Assembly (NCBI GenBank): GCA_021813225.1 | Contig: JAKALH010000025.1 | Location: forward strand, 1 to 14,356 | DNA length: 14,356 bases | Source: Chloroflexota bacterium | Lineage (GTDB): Bacteria; Chloroflexota; Anaerolineae; J036; Brachytrichaceae | Direction: 5' to 3' | In this document: piece by piece, positions 7,163 to 14,356 of the stretch | How the letters are laid out: each line of letters opens with the position of its first letter | Numbering within the stretch: position 1 is the first letter of the stretch | The notes under the pieces: generated by a model | Databases searched by the model: none | What the model saw: the letters and a program-made list of their open reading frames with translations, nothing else | What the model was told of the DNA's origin: nothing | Position numbers and translations under genes: made by a program

Positions 7163-9622
7163 TCAATACGTATTGAACAAACTGTTAACACGCAGCGCTT
7201 TCATGAATTGCTTGCGGGTCAGCGACCCGGCGGTTGTGGCTATGATTCGCACTGCCTGATGCGGCGGCAGATGGATATAGTTGTCCGAGAAGGTTGCATC
7301 CAGGCCTTCCAGTTCGACCCACGCCCACAACGCCGGACTGGCCGCAGTCAGTGTGACGGCATATTGGTTGTTGCCCAGGCTTTCCATCTGACTGTCGATT
7401 GCCGGATCTATCAGGCGCAGGTGCTTGGGACGGGCAAAGGTGGCGAAGTTGCTCGATAACAGCCTGCCTCTGCTGCGGTACTCCATCCACACCAGCAATT
7501 CACGCGCTGTATGGCGATCGATAAACTCACCCAGTTCGGCAACGGCCACTTCCGCTGACGTTTGAGCGTTGACAGTAACCGGCACTCTGGCATGCGCCAG
7601 GGCCTTACCCTGCACTGTCGTCAGCCGCCAGGACACTTCACCGCTGGTCGGTTGCAGGGTGTCATTTGTCAGGTGGATAGCCAGCCGGCCGGTCTCGCTG
7701 TCTTCAAGCCCGGACACGAGAATCGGCGCATAGAAGCGTCGCGCCATGTAATGCAGCGCCTTCCAGCGACCATGATAGTCGATGGACGACCAGCTCGCCA
7801 CCGGCCAGCAGTCGTTGATCTGCCAGTACAGCGTGCCCATGCCGCGCGGCATCGCGCGCCGCCAGTGTTCCACGGCGTACTTCATCGCCATACCCTGCAG
7901 TATCTGGCTCAGGTACAGGGTCATATCGAAAGAGCGTGGCAGGCGGAACCAGTCCAGCATGTAGTGCATGATGACGGCATTACCGATGCCACTGCGCTGA
8001 TGCAATTCCATCACATAGGTGGTGACATTGCGTTCTTCAGGCTCGGTATAGCCATTCACTGTCTTTAGCTCAGGAAACGACTGAAAACCGAATTCGCTGT
8101 TGAAACGGTGAGTGCAAGTCCGGTACCACTCGAAGGGCTTGCGTCCGTGCCAGACATCCCACAGGTGCGCATCGCCGGAATTCGGGTCGTTAAAATACGC
8201 GCGGTTGCCAATGGGTGTATGCGGGCTGGACGGCCAGTAGGAGCGTTGCGGATCGAGTGCTCCTGTAACCTCCGGCAGTAACTGGTCGAACAGCCTGCCG
8301 TAGTCTTCCCAGCTCATGGTCCGGCTGGTCCACTCCGGCCCAACCAGGCCCTGCTCCAGTTCGTTGTTGCCGCACCAGAGAGCGATACTGGGGTGGTGGC
8401 GCAGGCGGCGCACGTTGTCACGGGCCTCCGCACGCACGTTGTCCAGGAAAGGCTGATCAAAACCCGGATAAGTGGAACAGGCAAACATGAAGTCCTGCCA
8501 CAGGCAGATGCCATATTGGTCGCACAGATCATAGAAGATGTCCTGCTCGTAGATGCCTCCACCCCACACGCGCAACATATTCATGTTGGCGTCTTTGACG
8601 CTCGTCAGCAGTTTGCGATATTGCTCCTCCGTCACAGCAGTGGCAAACGTATCCGCAGGAATCCAGTTGCCGCCTTTGGCGAAGAAGGGAACGCCGTTCA
8701 CCACGAACTGGAATGATTCGCCCCACTGGTCAGGGTGACGATCCAGATACAGAGTGCGCAGGCCGATGCGTCGCCGGCTTGTATCGATCACCGCCTGCGA
8801 GGCATCCAGCAACTCGACAATCACCTCATAAAGCGGCTGCGCGCCAAGATTATTCGGCCACCACAGATGCGGGTCGCGGATCGTAAGTTGCAGGTCCCCA
8901 TCGCCGGCCGCTTCTGCAACAACAAGGTCTTCATGCACTACTCTGGCGCGCGTCGACAACTTTTCACCAGCGGCGGACTGTATTTCCGGCCTGACTGTGA
9001 GTGTGACCTGGCCTGCCTCAGTGTGGTTCTGCAGGATCAGCGCGCCGGTCAGCCGCGCGACATCGTACGCCACGAATTCAATATTGCGCCAGATGCCGCA
9101 GGTTATCAATACCGGTCCCCAGTCCCATCCGTAGTTGCATGGTTCTTTCCGCACCCAGGCGCGCCCGGCGATTTCATGCGGGGCATTCCAGCCGGGCAGG
9201 TGATGCTCAGCCTCCCGGCGTTTGATGTAGGGGGTTGTCGAATCGAACTCCACCTCAATACGGTTCCGACCGGGTTTCAGATGCTCTCTGACATCGAACT
9301 CCCAGGTGCGGAACATATTGTCTGTGCGCCCCAGTTCCTGACCATTGATGCGGATAGTGGCGAAAGTATCCAGCCCCTCACATCGCAGAAGCACGACATC
9401 GTGTTTCAACAATGCTGCCGGTATGCTGAAACTGCGGCTGTACAGCCAGGTCGCCTCGCCAATCCATTGCAGTTTCAACTCGTTGTCGCGGAAATAGGGG
9501 TCGGGAATCTTTCCAGCAGCGATGAGGTCGGTATGAATACAGCCCGGAACGTGCGCAGGGGCTTTTAACCCCCCGCCAACCTGCGACACGCGCCATGCGC
9601 CATTGATGCTTAATCTCTCCAT
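7163..9622 (-). CDS. Glycoside hydrolase family 2, beta-mannosidase type
   Basis: The 819-residue protein has the full GH2 beta-mannosidase architecture. The N-terminal jelly roll (about 1-180) contains VPGCIHTDL and CNYGWDWGP, the latter typical of beta-mannosidases. An Ig-like domain (about 185-295) follows, then the TIM barrel (about 300-600) and C-terminal beta domains. The acid/base Glu is E421 (WCGNNELEQG) and the nucleophile is E510 (NSEFGFQSFP). Length is normal for the family. There is no signal peptide, so it probably removes terminal beta-mannose from oligosaccharides in the cytoplasm. The ATG at 9622 follows AGGAGG (9634-9639) by 11 bases. It is followed 31 bp later by the DUF5054/GH38-like gene and preceded 164 bp upstream by GH32, all on the same strand. 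Confidence 0.92.
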   Translation of the reverse strand: MERLSINGAWRVSQVGGGLKAPAHVPGCIHTDLIAAGKIPDPYFRDNELKLQWIGEATWLYSRSFSIPAALLKHDVVLLRCEGLDTFATIRINGQELGRTDNMFRTWEFDVREHLKPGRNRIEVEFDSTTPYIKRREAEHHLPGWNAPHEIAGRAWVRKEPCNYGWDWGPVLITCGIWRNIEFVAYDVARLTGALILQNHTEAGQVTLTVRPEIQSAAGEKLSTRARVVHEDLVVAEAAGDGDLQLTIRDPHLWWPNNLGAQPLYEVIVELLDASQAVIDTSRRRIGLRTLYLDRHPDQWGESFQFVVNGVPFFAKGGNWIPADTFATAVTEEQYRKLLTSVKDANMNMLRVWGGGIYEQDIFYDLCDQYGICLWQDFMFACSTYPGFDQPFLDNVRAEARDNVRRLRHHPSIALWCGNNELEQGLVGPEWTSRTMSWEDYGRLFDQLLPEVTGALDPQRSYWPSSPHTPIGNRAYFNDPNSGDAHLWDVWHGRKPFEWYRTCTHRFNSEFGFQSFPELKTVNGYTEPEERNVTTYVMELHQRSGIGNAVIMHYMLDWFRLPRSFDMTLYLSQILQGMAMKYAVEHWRRAMPRGMGTLYWQINDCWPVASWSSIDYHGRWKALHYMARRFYAPILVSGLEDSETGRLAIHLTNDTLQPTSGEVSWRLTTVQGKALAHARVPVTVNAQTSAEVAVAELGEFIDRHTARELLVWMEYRSRGRLLSSNFATFARPKHLRLIDPAIDSQMESLGNNQYAVTLTAASPALWAWVELEGLDATFSDNYIHLPPHQAVRIIATTAGSLTRKQFMKALRVNSLFNTY

Positions 9623-9786
9623 CTTGTTGTCAGCCTCCTGTTTGATATCACTCTATCGACTACGCTCGCGATAAGTTAGTCGCCGTAAGTTCTTGACACA
9701 TTTGCCCGGCGACTCTACGTCGCGCGCGGTTTCAGCCGCCGCGAAAAGTGCCGGGAATTTCTGGCAGCCAGCTTAGCGCTGCAGTG
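9623..9786 (-). other. 164-bp gap between the GH32 and GH2 genes
   Basis: The gap carries the AGGAGG site of the GH2 gene (9634-9639), a GC-rich 5-bp stem (9725-9729 with 9739-9743) and an 8-bp inverted repeat with a 21-bp spacer (9678-9685 with 9707-9714). No T-tract follows the stems on the minus strand, and no clear minus-strand promoter is visible. Read-through from GH32 is therefore the simplest reading, but a separate promoter cannot be excluded. Confidence 0.35.
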
Positions 9787-11133
9787 TCAGTCCCATATCG
9801 ATTGCATTTCCGATACCCGCAATGACTTCATCAGCACGTCGTGGCCGTAAATCGCAGCACCTGCCTTTGCGGTATCAGCGAGAGAACAGGACGTCATCGA
9901 TATCTCGCCGTCATTGACGAACAACTCAATCGACGTCCGGTCCAGCAGGATGCGCAGTCGTATTCGGCCATCCTGCGGCGCAACGATGGCAGTCCTGCCC
10001 AGACAACTGAGTTGTCCGGTCGCAGCAGAATAAGTCAGTTTCTCGCCGCTCAGGCGCAGTGTGAACTCACTGTTGCGATCAAGCGCCGCGTCCATCTCGA
10101 TGTCCAGCAGATCAAACCAAGACAGCTCATGGACAGAAGCACTGCTGTCCAGTTTCAAGTCGGCCCGATTAGTCGTGCGTGCGTGTAATGACGCTGCTTC
10201 TGCAACAGGGGTGCGCAGCAGGCGCAGGCCTTTTTCGAAACGCGCCAGCCGCAGTTCGCACGGGAACGACATCTGCTGATTGAATGGCATACCGGGATAA
10301 ATGCCGCCCGCCATCCAGGCCATCTGGACACGACGGCCATCCGGCATATCGGAATACGTCTGCACGGCATAGATATTCGCACCGTAGTCGACAACGCGCG
10401 GCGCGCTGAATTCAGGCGCGAACCGATATCCGTCAAAGGCGCCGACGAGGTAGCGGCCATTGGACGCCGTGTAGACCCAACGTCGTTCGGCGGGCATTCC
10501 TTCGACCGGCATTTCGAAGAAGTCCGGGCACTCACTGCATCCAGGCATCTCAATATCCTGCAAACGCGCCCAGGCCTTCAGGTCCGGTGATGCGAATAGC
10601 CCGAAGACATCCTGATCGAGATAAAGCGCCATGATCCAGCGACGTGTCGGCGCATGCCATATGGCCTTCGGATCGCGATTGTCGTGGATGACATTCCCGA
10701 GGATCGGGTTGTGGGCATACTTGGTGAAGCTCTTACCGCCGTCGGTGCTGCAGGCAATACATTGGGTGAATCGCTGACCCTTTGACTCTTCAGATGAACC
10801 GCCGGCTGCCGTATAGATCAGCACAATGGTTTTCATATCACGTTGCTGGAAACCCGCGGTGTTGTTCCAGTCAACTACCGCAGAGCCGGAGAACATCGTA
10901 CCCAGCGCATCCGGCAGGAGCGCATCGTGGACCTGCCGCCACCGCAGCAGGTCTGAGCTGACGGCATGGCCCCATGTCATGTTTCCCCATTCGGTGCCTT
11001 GCGGGTTATGCTGAAAGAACAGATGATAGGTGCCTTCGTAATACACCAGACCATTAGGATCGTTCAACCAGTTCTGGCGGGCTGTGAAATGGTACTGCGA
11101 CCGGTATCTCTCGTGATAGGGCATGGTTGTCAT
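9787..11133 (-). CDS. Glycoside hydrolase family 32 beta-fructofuranosidase (invertase/levanase type)
   Basis: The 448-residue protein shows all three GH32 active-site motifs. D25 in NWLNDPNG is the nucleophile, D154 in NRDPK is the transition-state stabiliser, and E201 in SECPDFFE is the acid/base. The five-bladed propeller spans about 10-310 and a C-terminal beta-sandwich follows, ending with the usual RTSIELFVNDGE segment. It should release fructose from beta-fructosides such as sucrose, inulin- or levan-type oligosaccharides; which one cannot be told. There is no signal peptide, so it is likely cytoplasmic. No Shine-Dalgarno precedes the ATG at 11133. TATCAT (minus strand, 11142-11147) lies eight bases upstream, so the transcript may be leaderless. 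M4 (11124) is an alternative start. It is first in the three-gene glycosidase operon and divergent from the mannose-6-phosphate isomerase gene. Confidence 0.93.
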   Translation of the reverse strand: MTTMPYHERYRSQYHFTARQNWLNDPNGLVYYEGTYHLFFQHNPQGTEWGNMTWGHAVSSDLLRWRQVHDALLPDALGTMFSGSAVVDWNNTAGFQQRDMKTIVLIYTAAGGSSEESKGQRFTQCIACSTDGGKSFTKYAHNPILGNVIHDNRDPKAIWHAPTRRWIMALYLDQDVFGLFASPDLKAWARLQDIEMPGCSECPDFFEMPVEGMPAERRWVYTASNGRYLVGAFDGYRFAPEFSAPRVVDYGANIYAVQTYSDMPDGRRVQMAWMAGGIYPGMPFNQQMSFPCELRLARFEKGLRLLRTPVAEAASLHARTTNRADLKLDSSASVHELSWFDLLDIEMDAALDRNSEFTLRLSGEKLTYSAATGQLSCLGRTAIVAPQDGRIRLRILLDRTSIELFVNDGEISMTSCSLADTAKAGAAIYGHDVLMKSLRVSEMQSIWD

Positions 11134-11141
11134 ACAACATC

Positions 11142-11147
11142 ATGATA
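11142..11147 (-). promoter_or_regulatory. Candidate -10 box of the glycosidase operon
   Basis: On the minus strand TATCAT matches the -10 consensus at five of six positions and lies eight bases before the GH32 ATG, which lacks a Shine-Dalgarno. No convincing -35 hexamer is seen. The arrangement parallels the LuxR-type regulator gene in this window. Confidence 0.3.
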
Positions 11148-11174
11148 TGTCTTCGGGCTGCCGCAAACTATTAT

Positions 11175-11210
11175 CGCGGCAATCGCTATTCTGCGCTTCT
11201 GCGCGGCAAT
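11175..11210. repeat. Direct repeat in the divergent GH32/isomerase promoter region
   Basis: CGCGGCAAT occurs at 11175-11183 and again at 11202-11210, 27 bp apart, just upstream of the candidate isomerase promoter and behind that of the GH32 operon. A shared operator for the two divergent units is possible. Nine-base repeats also arise by chance in GC-rich DNA. Confidence 0.3.
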
Positions 11211-11211
11211 G

Positions 11212-11240
11212 TTGCTCAACCCCATCGAGTGACTTACAAT
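11212..11240 (+). promoter_or_regulatory. Candidate sigma-70 promoter for the mannose-6-phosphate isomerase gene
   Basis: TTGCTC (11212-11217) and TACAAT (11235-11240, five of six consensus) are separated by 17 bp. Initiation would be near 11247, giving a leader of about 50 nt before the ATG at 11300. The -35 half is poor beyond its TTG. Confidence 0.35.
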
Positions 11241-11299
11241 CCACACCGGCGTGACATGAGATACGATACATCCGGGCAACGGAACCTGCATACATCCAG

Positions 11300-12553
11300 A
11301 TGACTGCGATTTCAGACCGACCGGTCAGACCAAAGCCGTATCTGATGCAGAATCAGATACAGCACTATGAATGGGGCACACGCGACAAGGACGCATTCAT
11401 CCCGCGCCTGATGGGAATCGCACCACAGCCAGGAGTGCCATACGGCGAACTCTGGATGGGTGCGCACCCGAAGGCTCCCTCAGCGGTGTTTGTCGACGAC
11501 CAGCCGGTCGCGCTCGATCGGTGGATCGCCGAACACCCGCAGGAATTATTGGGCAAAAGCGTCAGTTCCCGGTTCGATCGCAAGCTCCCGTTCCTGCTGA
11601 AGGTATTGTCTGCCGGTGAAGCGTTGTCGATACAGGCGCATCCGAACAAGGCGCAGGCCCGGCAACTGCATGCCGAAGCACCGGAGCACTATCCGGACGA
11701 TAACCATAAACCCGAAGTGGCGATCGCACTGGATTCACTCACCGCGCTGATGGGCATCAGGCCAGTCGCTGACCTCGCCACGACCTTATCGCAGTATCCG
11801 GAGATCGCGGAATTCGTCGGAGCGGATGTCGCTTCGCGTGTACAGGCTGCGTACGCGCTGTCGCCGCAGAAGCAGCGAGATACAGCAAAGCTGCTGTTCA
11901 CGACGCTGATTACGCGCTCTGTAAGCCAGCCGGATGCACTGTCACAGACCATCGCGAAGCTGTCGCATCGCCTGGGCAGCCGAAAACGCGAGCCGACAGA
12001 GGTCGAAACGCTGTTTCTGACCTTGCAGCAGAAGTACCCTAGTGCCGACGTCGGGCTGTTGTGCGTCTTCCTGATGAATCTGGTGCGCCTGAGCGCAGGA
12101 GAAGCCATGTTCGCAGAGGCAGGCGTGCCGCATGCCTACCTGAAAGGGAACATCATCGAATGCATGGCCAACTCCGACAACGTAGTTCGTGTGGGCCTGA
12201 CGCTGAAGTATAAGGATGCCCGTTCGCTGCTGGAAATCCTGAGATATGAACCCGGCCCGGTGAAAATCCTGGGCGGTACATCGGTCGGCGGCACGGTCGT
12301 ATATAAAACGCCGGCGCCGGAATTCAGGGTCAGCCGGTTCGACGTTGCTGCCGGCGCGAATCGTCATGTCAGTACGGCAGGCAGACCGTGCATCATGGTG
12401 GTCACAGCGGGAGAGATCGTCCTGCGGTATGCCGGCGGCCATGAGGTGTGCCGGCGCGGCCAGTCGGTATTTGTCCCCGCGATTTTGCCAGAATACAGCA
12501 TCTTTTCCGCACAGCCATCGGTTGTGTTTAAAGCAGAAATTCCTGTTCGATAA
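11300..12553 (+). CDS. manA: Mannose-6-phosphate isomerase, class I
   Basis: The 417-residue protein matches the cupin-type class I isomerase (E. coli ManA is 391 residues), which interconverts mannose-6-phosphate and fructose-6-phosphate with a bound zinc. The zinc ligands are visible: Q112 and H114 in SIQAHPNK, E139 in HKPEVAIAL and H278 in GVPHAYLKG. R297 lies in the conserved NVVRVGLT stretch. The opening NQIQHYEWGT corresponds to the family start, so the ATG at 11300 (15 residues earlier) gives a full protein. The Shine-Dalgarno is weak. The gene is divergent from the GH32-GH2-DUF5054 operon and 24 bp upstream of a Gfo/Idh/MocA gene. In this setting it would join mannose and fructose breakdown after phosphorylation. 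The required sugar kinase is not in the window. Confidence 0.93.
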   Translation: MTAISDRPVRPKPYLMQNQIQHYEWGTRDKDAFIPRLMGIAPQPGVPYGELWMGAHPKAPSAVFVDDQPVALDRWIAEHPQELLGKSVSSRFDRKLPFLLKVLSAGEALSIQAHPNKAQARQLHAEAPEHYPDDNHKPEVAIALDSLTALMGIRPVADLATTLSQYPEIAEFVGADVASRVQAAYALSPQKQRDTAKLLFTTLITRSVSQPDALSQTIAKLSHRLGSRKREPTEVETLFLTLQQKYPSADVGLLCVFLMNLVRLSAGEAMFAEAGVPHAYLKGNIIECMANSDNVVRVGLTLKYKDARSLLEILRYEPGPVKILGGTSVGGTVVYKTPAPEFRVSRFDVAAGANRHVSTAGRPCIMVVTAGEIVLRYAGGHEVCRRGQSVFVPAILPEYSIFSAQPSVVFKAEIPVR

Positions 12554-12577
12554 ATCAATTACAGAGGAGATTCGATA

Positions 12578-13639
12578 ATGACGAAGAAGTTGAAAGTAGG
12601 TGTCATCGGTCTGGGCGGTATCGCCAACACGCATGTTCCCGGCTGGAAGGCATCGACGGACGCGGAACTGGTTGCCGGCAGCGACATCAACCCCGCCGTG
12701 TTTGACGTATGGCGTGAAAAACACGGTGTGCAGCGGTTCTATGAAAAAACCGCCGACCTGCTCAACGACCCGGAAATCGATATCATCGATGTGTGTTCGC
12801 CCAACATGTACCACGCCGAGCAGGCTATTGCGGCTCTGGATGCGGGGAAGCATGTCATCTGCGAGAAGCCGCTGGCTCCCGGTCCCGACGACGTGCGCAA
12901 GATGATTGCGGCACGGGACCGCTCCGGCAAACTGCTCATGACGGCGCAGCACTTTCGCTTCGGCGGCGTTGCGCAGGCGATGAAGGCGGAAATCAAAACC
13001 GGCGTGCTGGGCCAGATTTACCATGCGCGCAGTTGGATGCTGCGCCGCGGATTCCTGCCCCTCAGCCCCACATTCATCTACAAGAAGAACAGCGGCGGCG
13101 GGCCATGCATCGACATCGGCGTGCATATCCTGGACCTGACATTGTGGCTGATGGACCATCCCAAACCCGTAACGGTCAGCGGCGTCGCCCGTACGGCACT
13201 GGCGCATCACGAAGGCGCATTCAGCACATCGGGGCGCAACCGGGTGCCGCGCGATATCGACGTCGAGGACTTTGCCTCAGCGTTCGTGCGATTCGATAAC
13301 GGCGCGACGCTCATTCTGGAAGTCAGTTGGTTGCTGCACCACAACACACAGGGCGAGGAAGCGCGTCTGTGGCTGTATGGAACCGAAGGCGGATGCGAAT
13401 GGCCCAAGGCCGAGTTTGTGAGTTCCAACTACGAAACGCGCCAGTTTTATAACCGCACACTGCTGTTGACCCGGGATACGCTGGAGCCGCACGCGCTGGA
13501 GTGCGTGGAATTCGCGCGCGCGGTTGCGCAGGGCTTGCCGTCGCCGGTGCCGCCGGAGCAGTCATTGTACGTGCAGACAATTCTGGACGGCATCTATCGA
13601 AGCCAGGCTGCTGGACGCGAAGTCACCGTGAGTATCTAA
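12578..13639 (+). CDS. Gfo/Idh/MocA family NAD(P)-dependent oxidoreductase
   Basis: The 353-residue protein has an N-terminal Rossmann domain with dinucleotide-binding GLGGIA at residues 11-16 and the family EKP motif at 96-98 (K97 catalytic lysine). The C-terminal alpha/beta substrate domain carries GGGPCIDIGVHILDL with D179 and H183, the conserved acid and histidine of sugar dehydrogenases in this family. No signal peptide is seen, so it should act in the cytoplasm. The ATG at 12578 follows AGAGGAG (12563-12569) by eight bases. It lies 24 bp behind manA and 23 bp ahead of the DinB-fold gene, so all three are probably co-transcribed. Family members oxidise sugars, inositols or their derivatives; the specific substrate cannot be assigned from sequence. 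Confidence 0.92.
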   Translation: MTKKLKVGVIGLGGIANTHVPGWKASTDAELVAGSDINPAVFDVWREKHGVQRFYEKTADLLNDPEIDIIDVCSPNMYHAEQAIAALDAGKHVICEKPLAPGPDDVRKMIAARDRSGKLLMTAQHFRFGGVAQAMKAEIKTGVLGQIYHARSWMLRRGFLPLSPTFIYKKNSGGGPCIDIGVHILDLTLWLMDHPKPVTVSGVARTALAHHEGAFSTSGRNRVPRDIDVEDFASAFVRFDNGATLILEVSWLLHHNTQGEEARLWLYGTEGGCEWPKAEFVSSNYETRQFYNRTLLLTRDTLEPHALECVEFARAVAQGLPSPVPPEQSLYVQTILDGIYRSQAAGREVTVSI

Positions 13640-13662
13640 GCGCACCTGGAAACTGAGTCCAT

Positions 13663-14166
13663 ATGACACACCCACTCGTTGTCCAGCTTCGATTCGCCCG
13701 GAGTGAGTTCGCGCGCTGCCTGGCCGGCGTCAGCGAAGCCGAAGGTGTGCAGCGCATCTTGCCGATGAACAGCGTCGGCTGGATGGTCGGGCACCTCGCC
13801 AACCAGGAGCAGGCCTACTGGCTGCTCCTGGCGCAGGGCAAGACCATCGTCGCAGGTTTGAACGACCGCGTCGGCACCGGCAAACCAGCCAGTACACCGC
13901 CGCTCGCCGAAATGTGGTCGGCCTGGGACAGCATCACGAGCGCAGCCGATATCTGGCTGGATGCACTGACACCCCTGCGACTGACCGAATATTTCATCTG
14001 GAACGGCAAACCCCGCCCCGAGAGTATTGGCACGATGTTGCTTCGAAACATCTACCACTACTGGTTTCACACTGGCGAAGCGCACGCCGTGCGGCAGCAG
14101 TTGGGACACACCGGGCCGCCCGACTTCGTCGGGAATATGAGCGCAGCCATGTACCAGCCTGAATAA
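13663..14166 (+). CDS. DinB-fold (DinB/YfiT-like putative metalloenzyme) protein
   Basis: The 167-residue protein fits the four-helix-bundle DinB superfamily. H44 in VGHLANQE and the pair H132/H136 in YHYWFHTGEAH match the three-histidine metal site of the family. H141 is an additional nearby histidine. There is no signal peptide or membrane segment. Superfamily members include thiol transferases that use mycothiol or bacillithiol and many proteins of unknown function. The gene starts 23 bp after the Gfo/Idh/MocA stop with only a weak Shine-Dalgarno, suggesting co-transcription. A role in sugar metabolism is suggested only by position. The fold call is fairly secure; the function is unknown. 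Confidence 0.8.
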   Translation: MTHPLVVQLRFARSEFARCLAGVSEAEGVQRILPMNSVGWMVGHLANQEQAYWLLLAQGKTIVAGLNDRVGTGKPASTPPLAEMWSAWDSITSAADIWLDALTPLRLTEYFIWNGKPRPESIGTMLLRNIYHYWFHTGEAHAVRQQLGHTGPPDFVGNMSAAMYQPE

Positions 14167-14200
14167 GGGTCAGATTGTCGTTTCAGCGATGTGTCCGGCC

Positions 14201-14228
14201 TTGAGCAAAACCGATAAAGTAATACACT
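14201..14228 (+). promoter_or_regulatory. Candidate promoter for the second Gfo/Idh/MocA gene
   Basis: TTGAGC (14201-14206, four of six) and TACACT (14223-14228, four of six) are spaced by 16 bp in the 82-bp gap after the DinB-fold gene. No terminator is visible in that gap, so this may be an internal promoter rather than the start of a separate unit. Confidence 0.3.
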
Positions 14229-14248
14229 TACGCGTGGAGGAAATCACA

Positions 14249-14356
14249 ATGGCACTAAAAGTCGGTCTGGTCGGTCTGCGCGGAATCGGCAATCTGCATG
14301 CAGACTGTCACATGGAAAATCCCCTGTCAAACCTGGTGGCAGTGTGCGATGTAGTC
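14249..14356 (+). CDS. Gfo/Idh/MocA family oxidoreductase, N-terminus only (runs off window)
   Basis: Thirty-six codons are visible from the ATG at 14249 to the window end without a stop. They encode the first strand and nucleotide-binding loop of a Rossmann fold: KVGLVGLRGIGNLHAD, then the second strand LVAVCDV ending in the acidic residue that usually contacts the cofactor ribose. This is the typical start of Gfo/Idh/MocA oxidoreductases. GGAGG (14236-14240) ends eight bases before the ATG. It would be the second oxidoreductase of this family here, flanking the DinB-fold gene. Only the Rossmann start is visible, so the substrate is unknown. Confidence 0.8.
   Translation, partial: MALKVGLVGLRGIGNLHADCHMENPLSNLVAVCDVV

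Noticed and set aside
7132..7191. Upstream start (ATG at 7191) for the DUF5054/GH38-like gene
   Set aside because: The extra 20 residues overlap the GH2 gene and match nothing, whereas the ATG at 7131 has GGAGG at ideal spacing.
8735..9568. Plus-strand open frame of 277 codons opposite the GH2 gene
   Set aside because: It lies wholly within the beta-mannosidase gene on the other strand, shows no domain motif and has no Shine-Dalgarno.
9693..9698. Perfect TTGACA hexamer on the plus strand in the GH32-GH2 gap
   Set aside because: It faces away from both flanking genes, no plus-strand gene follows, and no good -10 box lies at the right distance.
11942..13210. Long minus-strand open frame of 422 codons opposite manA and the Gfo/Idh/MocA gene
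   Set aside because: It runs antisense across two well-supported genes, has no family resemblance, and is His/Gln/Arg-rich as expected of a shadow of GC-rich coding DNA.

Overview
The window comes from a bacterial chromosome with moderately high GC (high fifties percent, by eye). I see no plasmid, phage, insertion sequence, tRNA, rRNA or CRISPR signature. The gene mix is DUF362 proteins, enolase-superfamily sugar-acid dehydratase-like proteins, Gfo/Idh/MocA oxidoreductases, a DUF5054/GH38-like protein, a DinB-fold protein and an orphan receiver-domain response regulator. This resembles carbohydrate-degrading Chloroflexota or similar phyla rich in these families. That placement is inference from gene content only; no marker gene is present.

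Layout. (A) 1-2852, plus strand: the 3' end of one DUF362 protein, a complete paralogue of it, then an enolase-superfamily enzyme. All are closely spaced and closed by a strong 13-bp hairpin (2873-2902). (B) 3000-4892: a stand-alone receiver-domain regulator (+), about 350 bp with no recognised gene, a 5'-truncated GH16 glucanase remnant that keeps its catalytic motif, and a convergent NarL/LuxR-type response regulator (-). The latter has a perfect TATAAT box 7 nt from its ATG and two phased direct repeats upstream. (C) 11133 down to 5119, minus strand: a probable operon of GH32 beta-fructosidase, GH2 beta-mannosidase and a DUF5054/GH38-like (alpha-mannosidase-like) protein, followed by a cluster of inverted repeats. 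(D) 11300-14356, plus strand, divergent from C: class I mannose-6-phosphate isomerase, a Gfo/Idh/MocA oxidoreductase, a DinB-fold protein, and the start of a second Gfo/Idh/MocA oxidoreductase.

How the genes may work together. None of the three glycosidases in C has a visible signal peptide, so they probably act in the cytoplasm on imported oligosaccharides and release fructose and mannose. Mannose-6-phosphate isomerase would join the two sugars at fructose-6-phosphate after phosphorylation. No transporter or sugar kinase lies in the window. The oxidoreductases and the enolase-superfamily enzyme suggest oxidation and dehydration of further sugars or sugar acids; their substrates cannot be read from the sequence.
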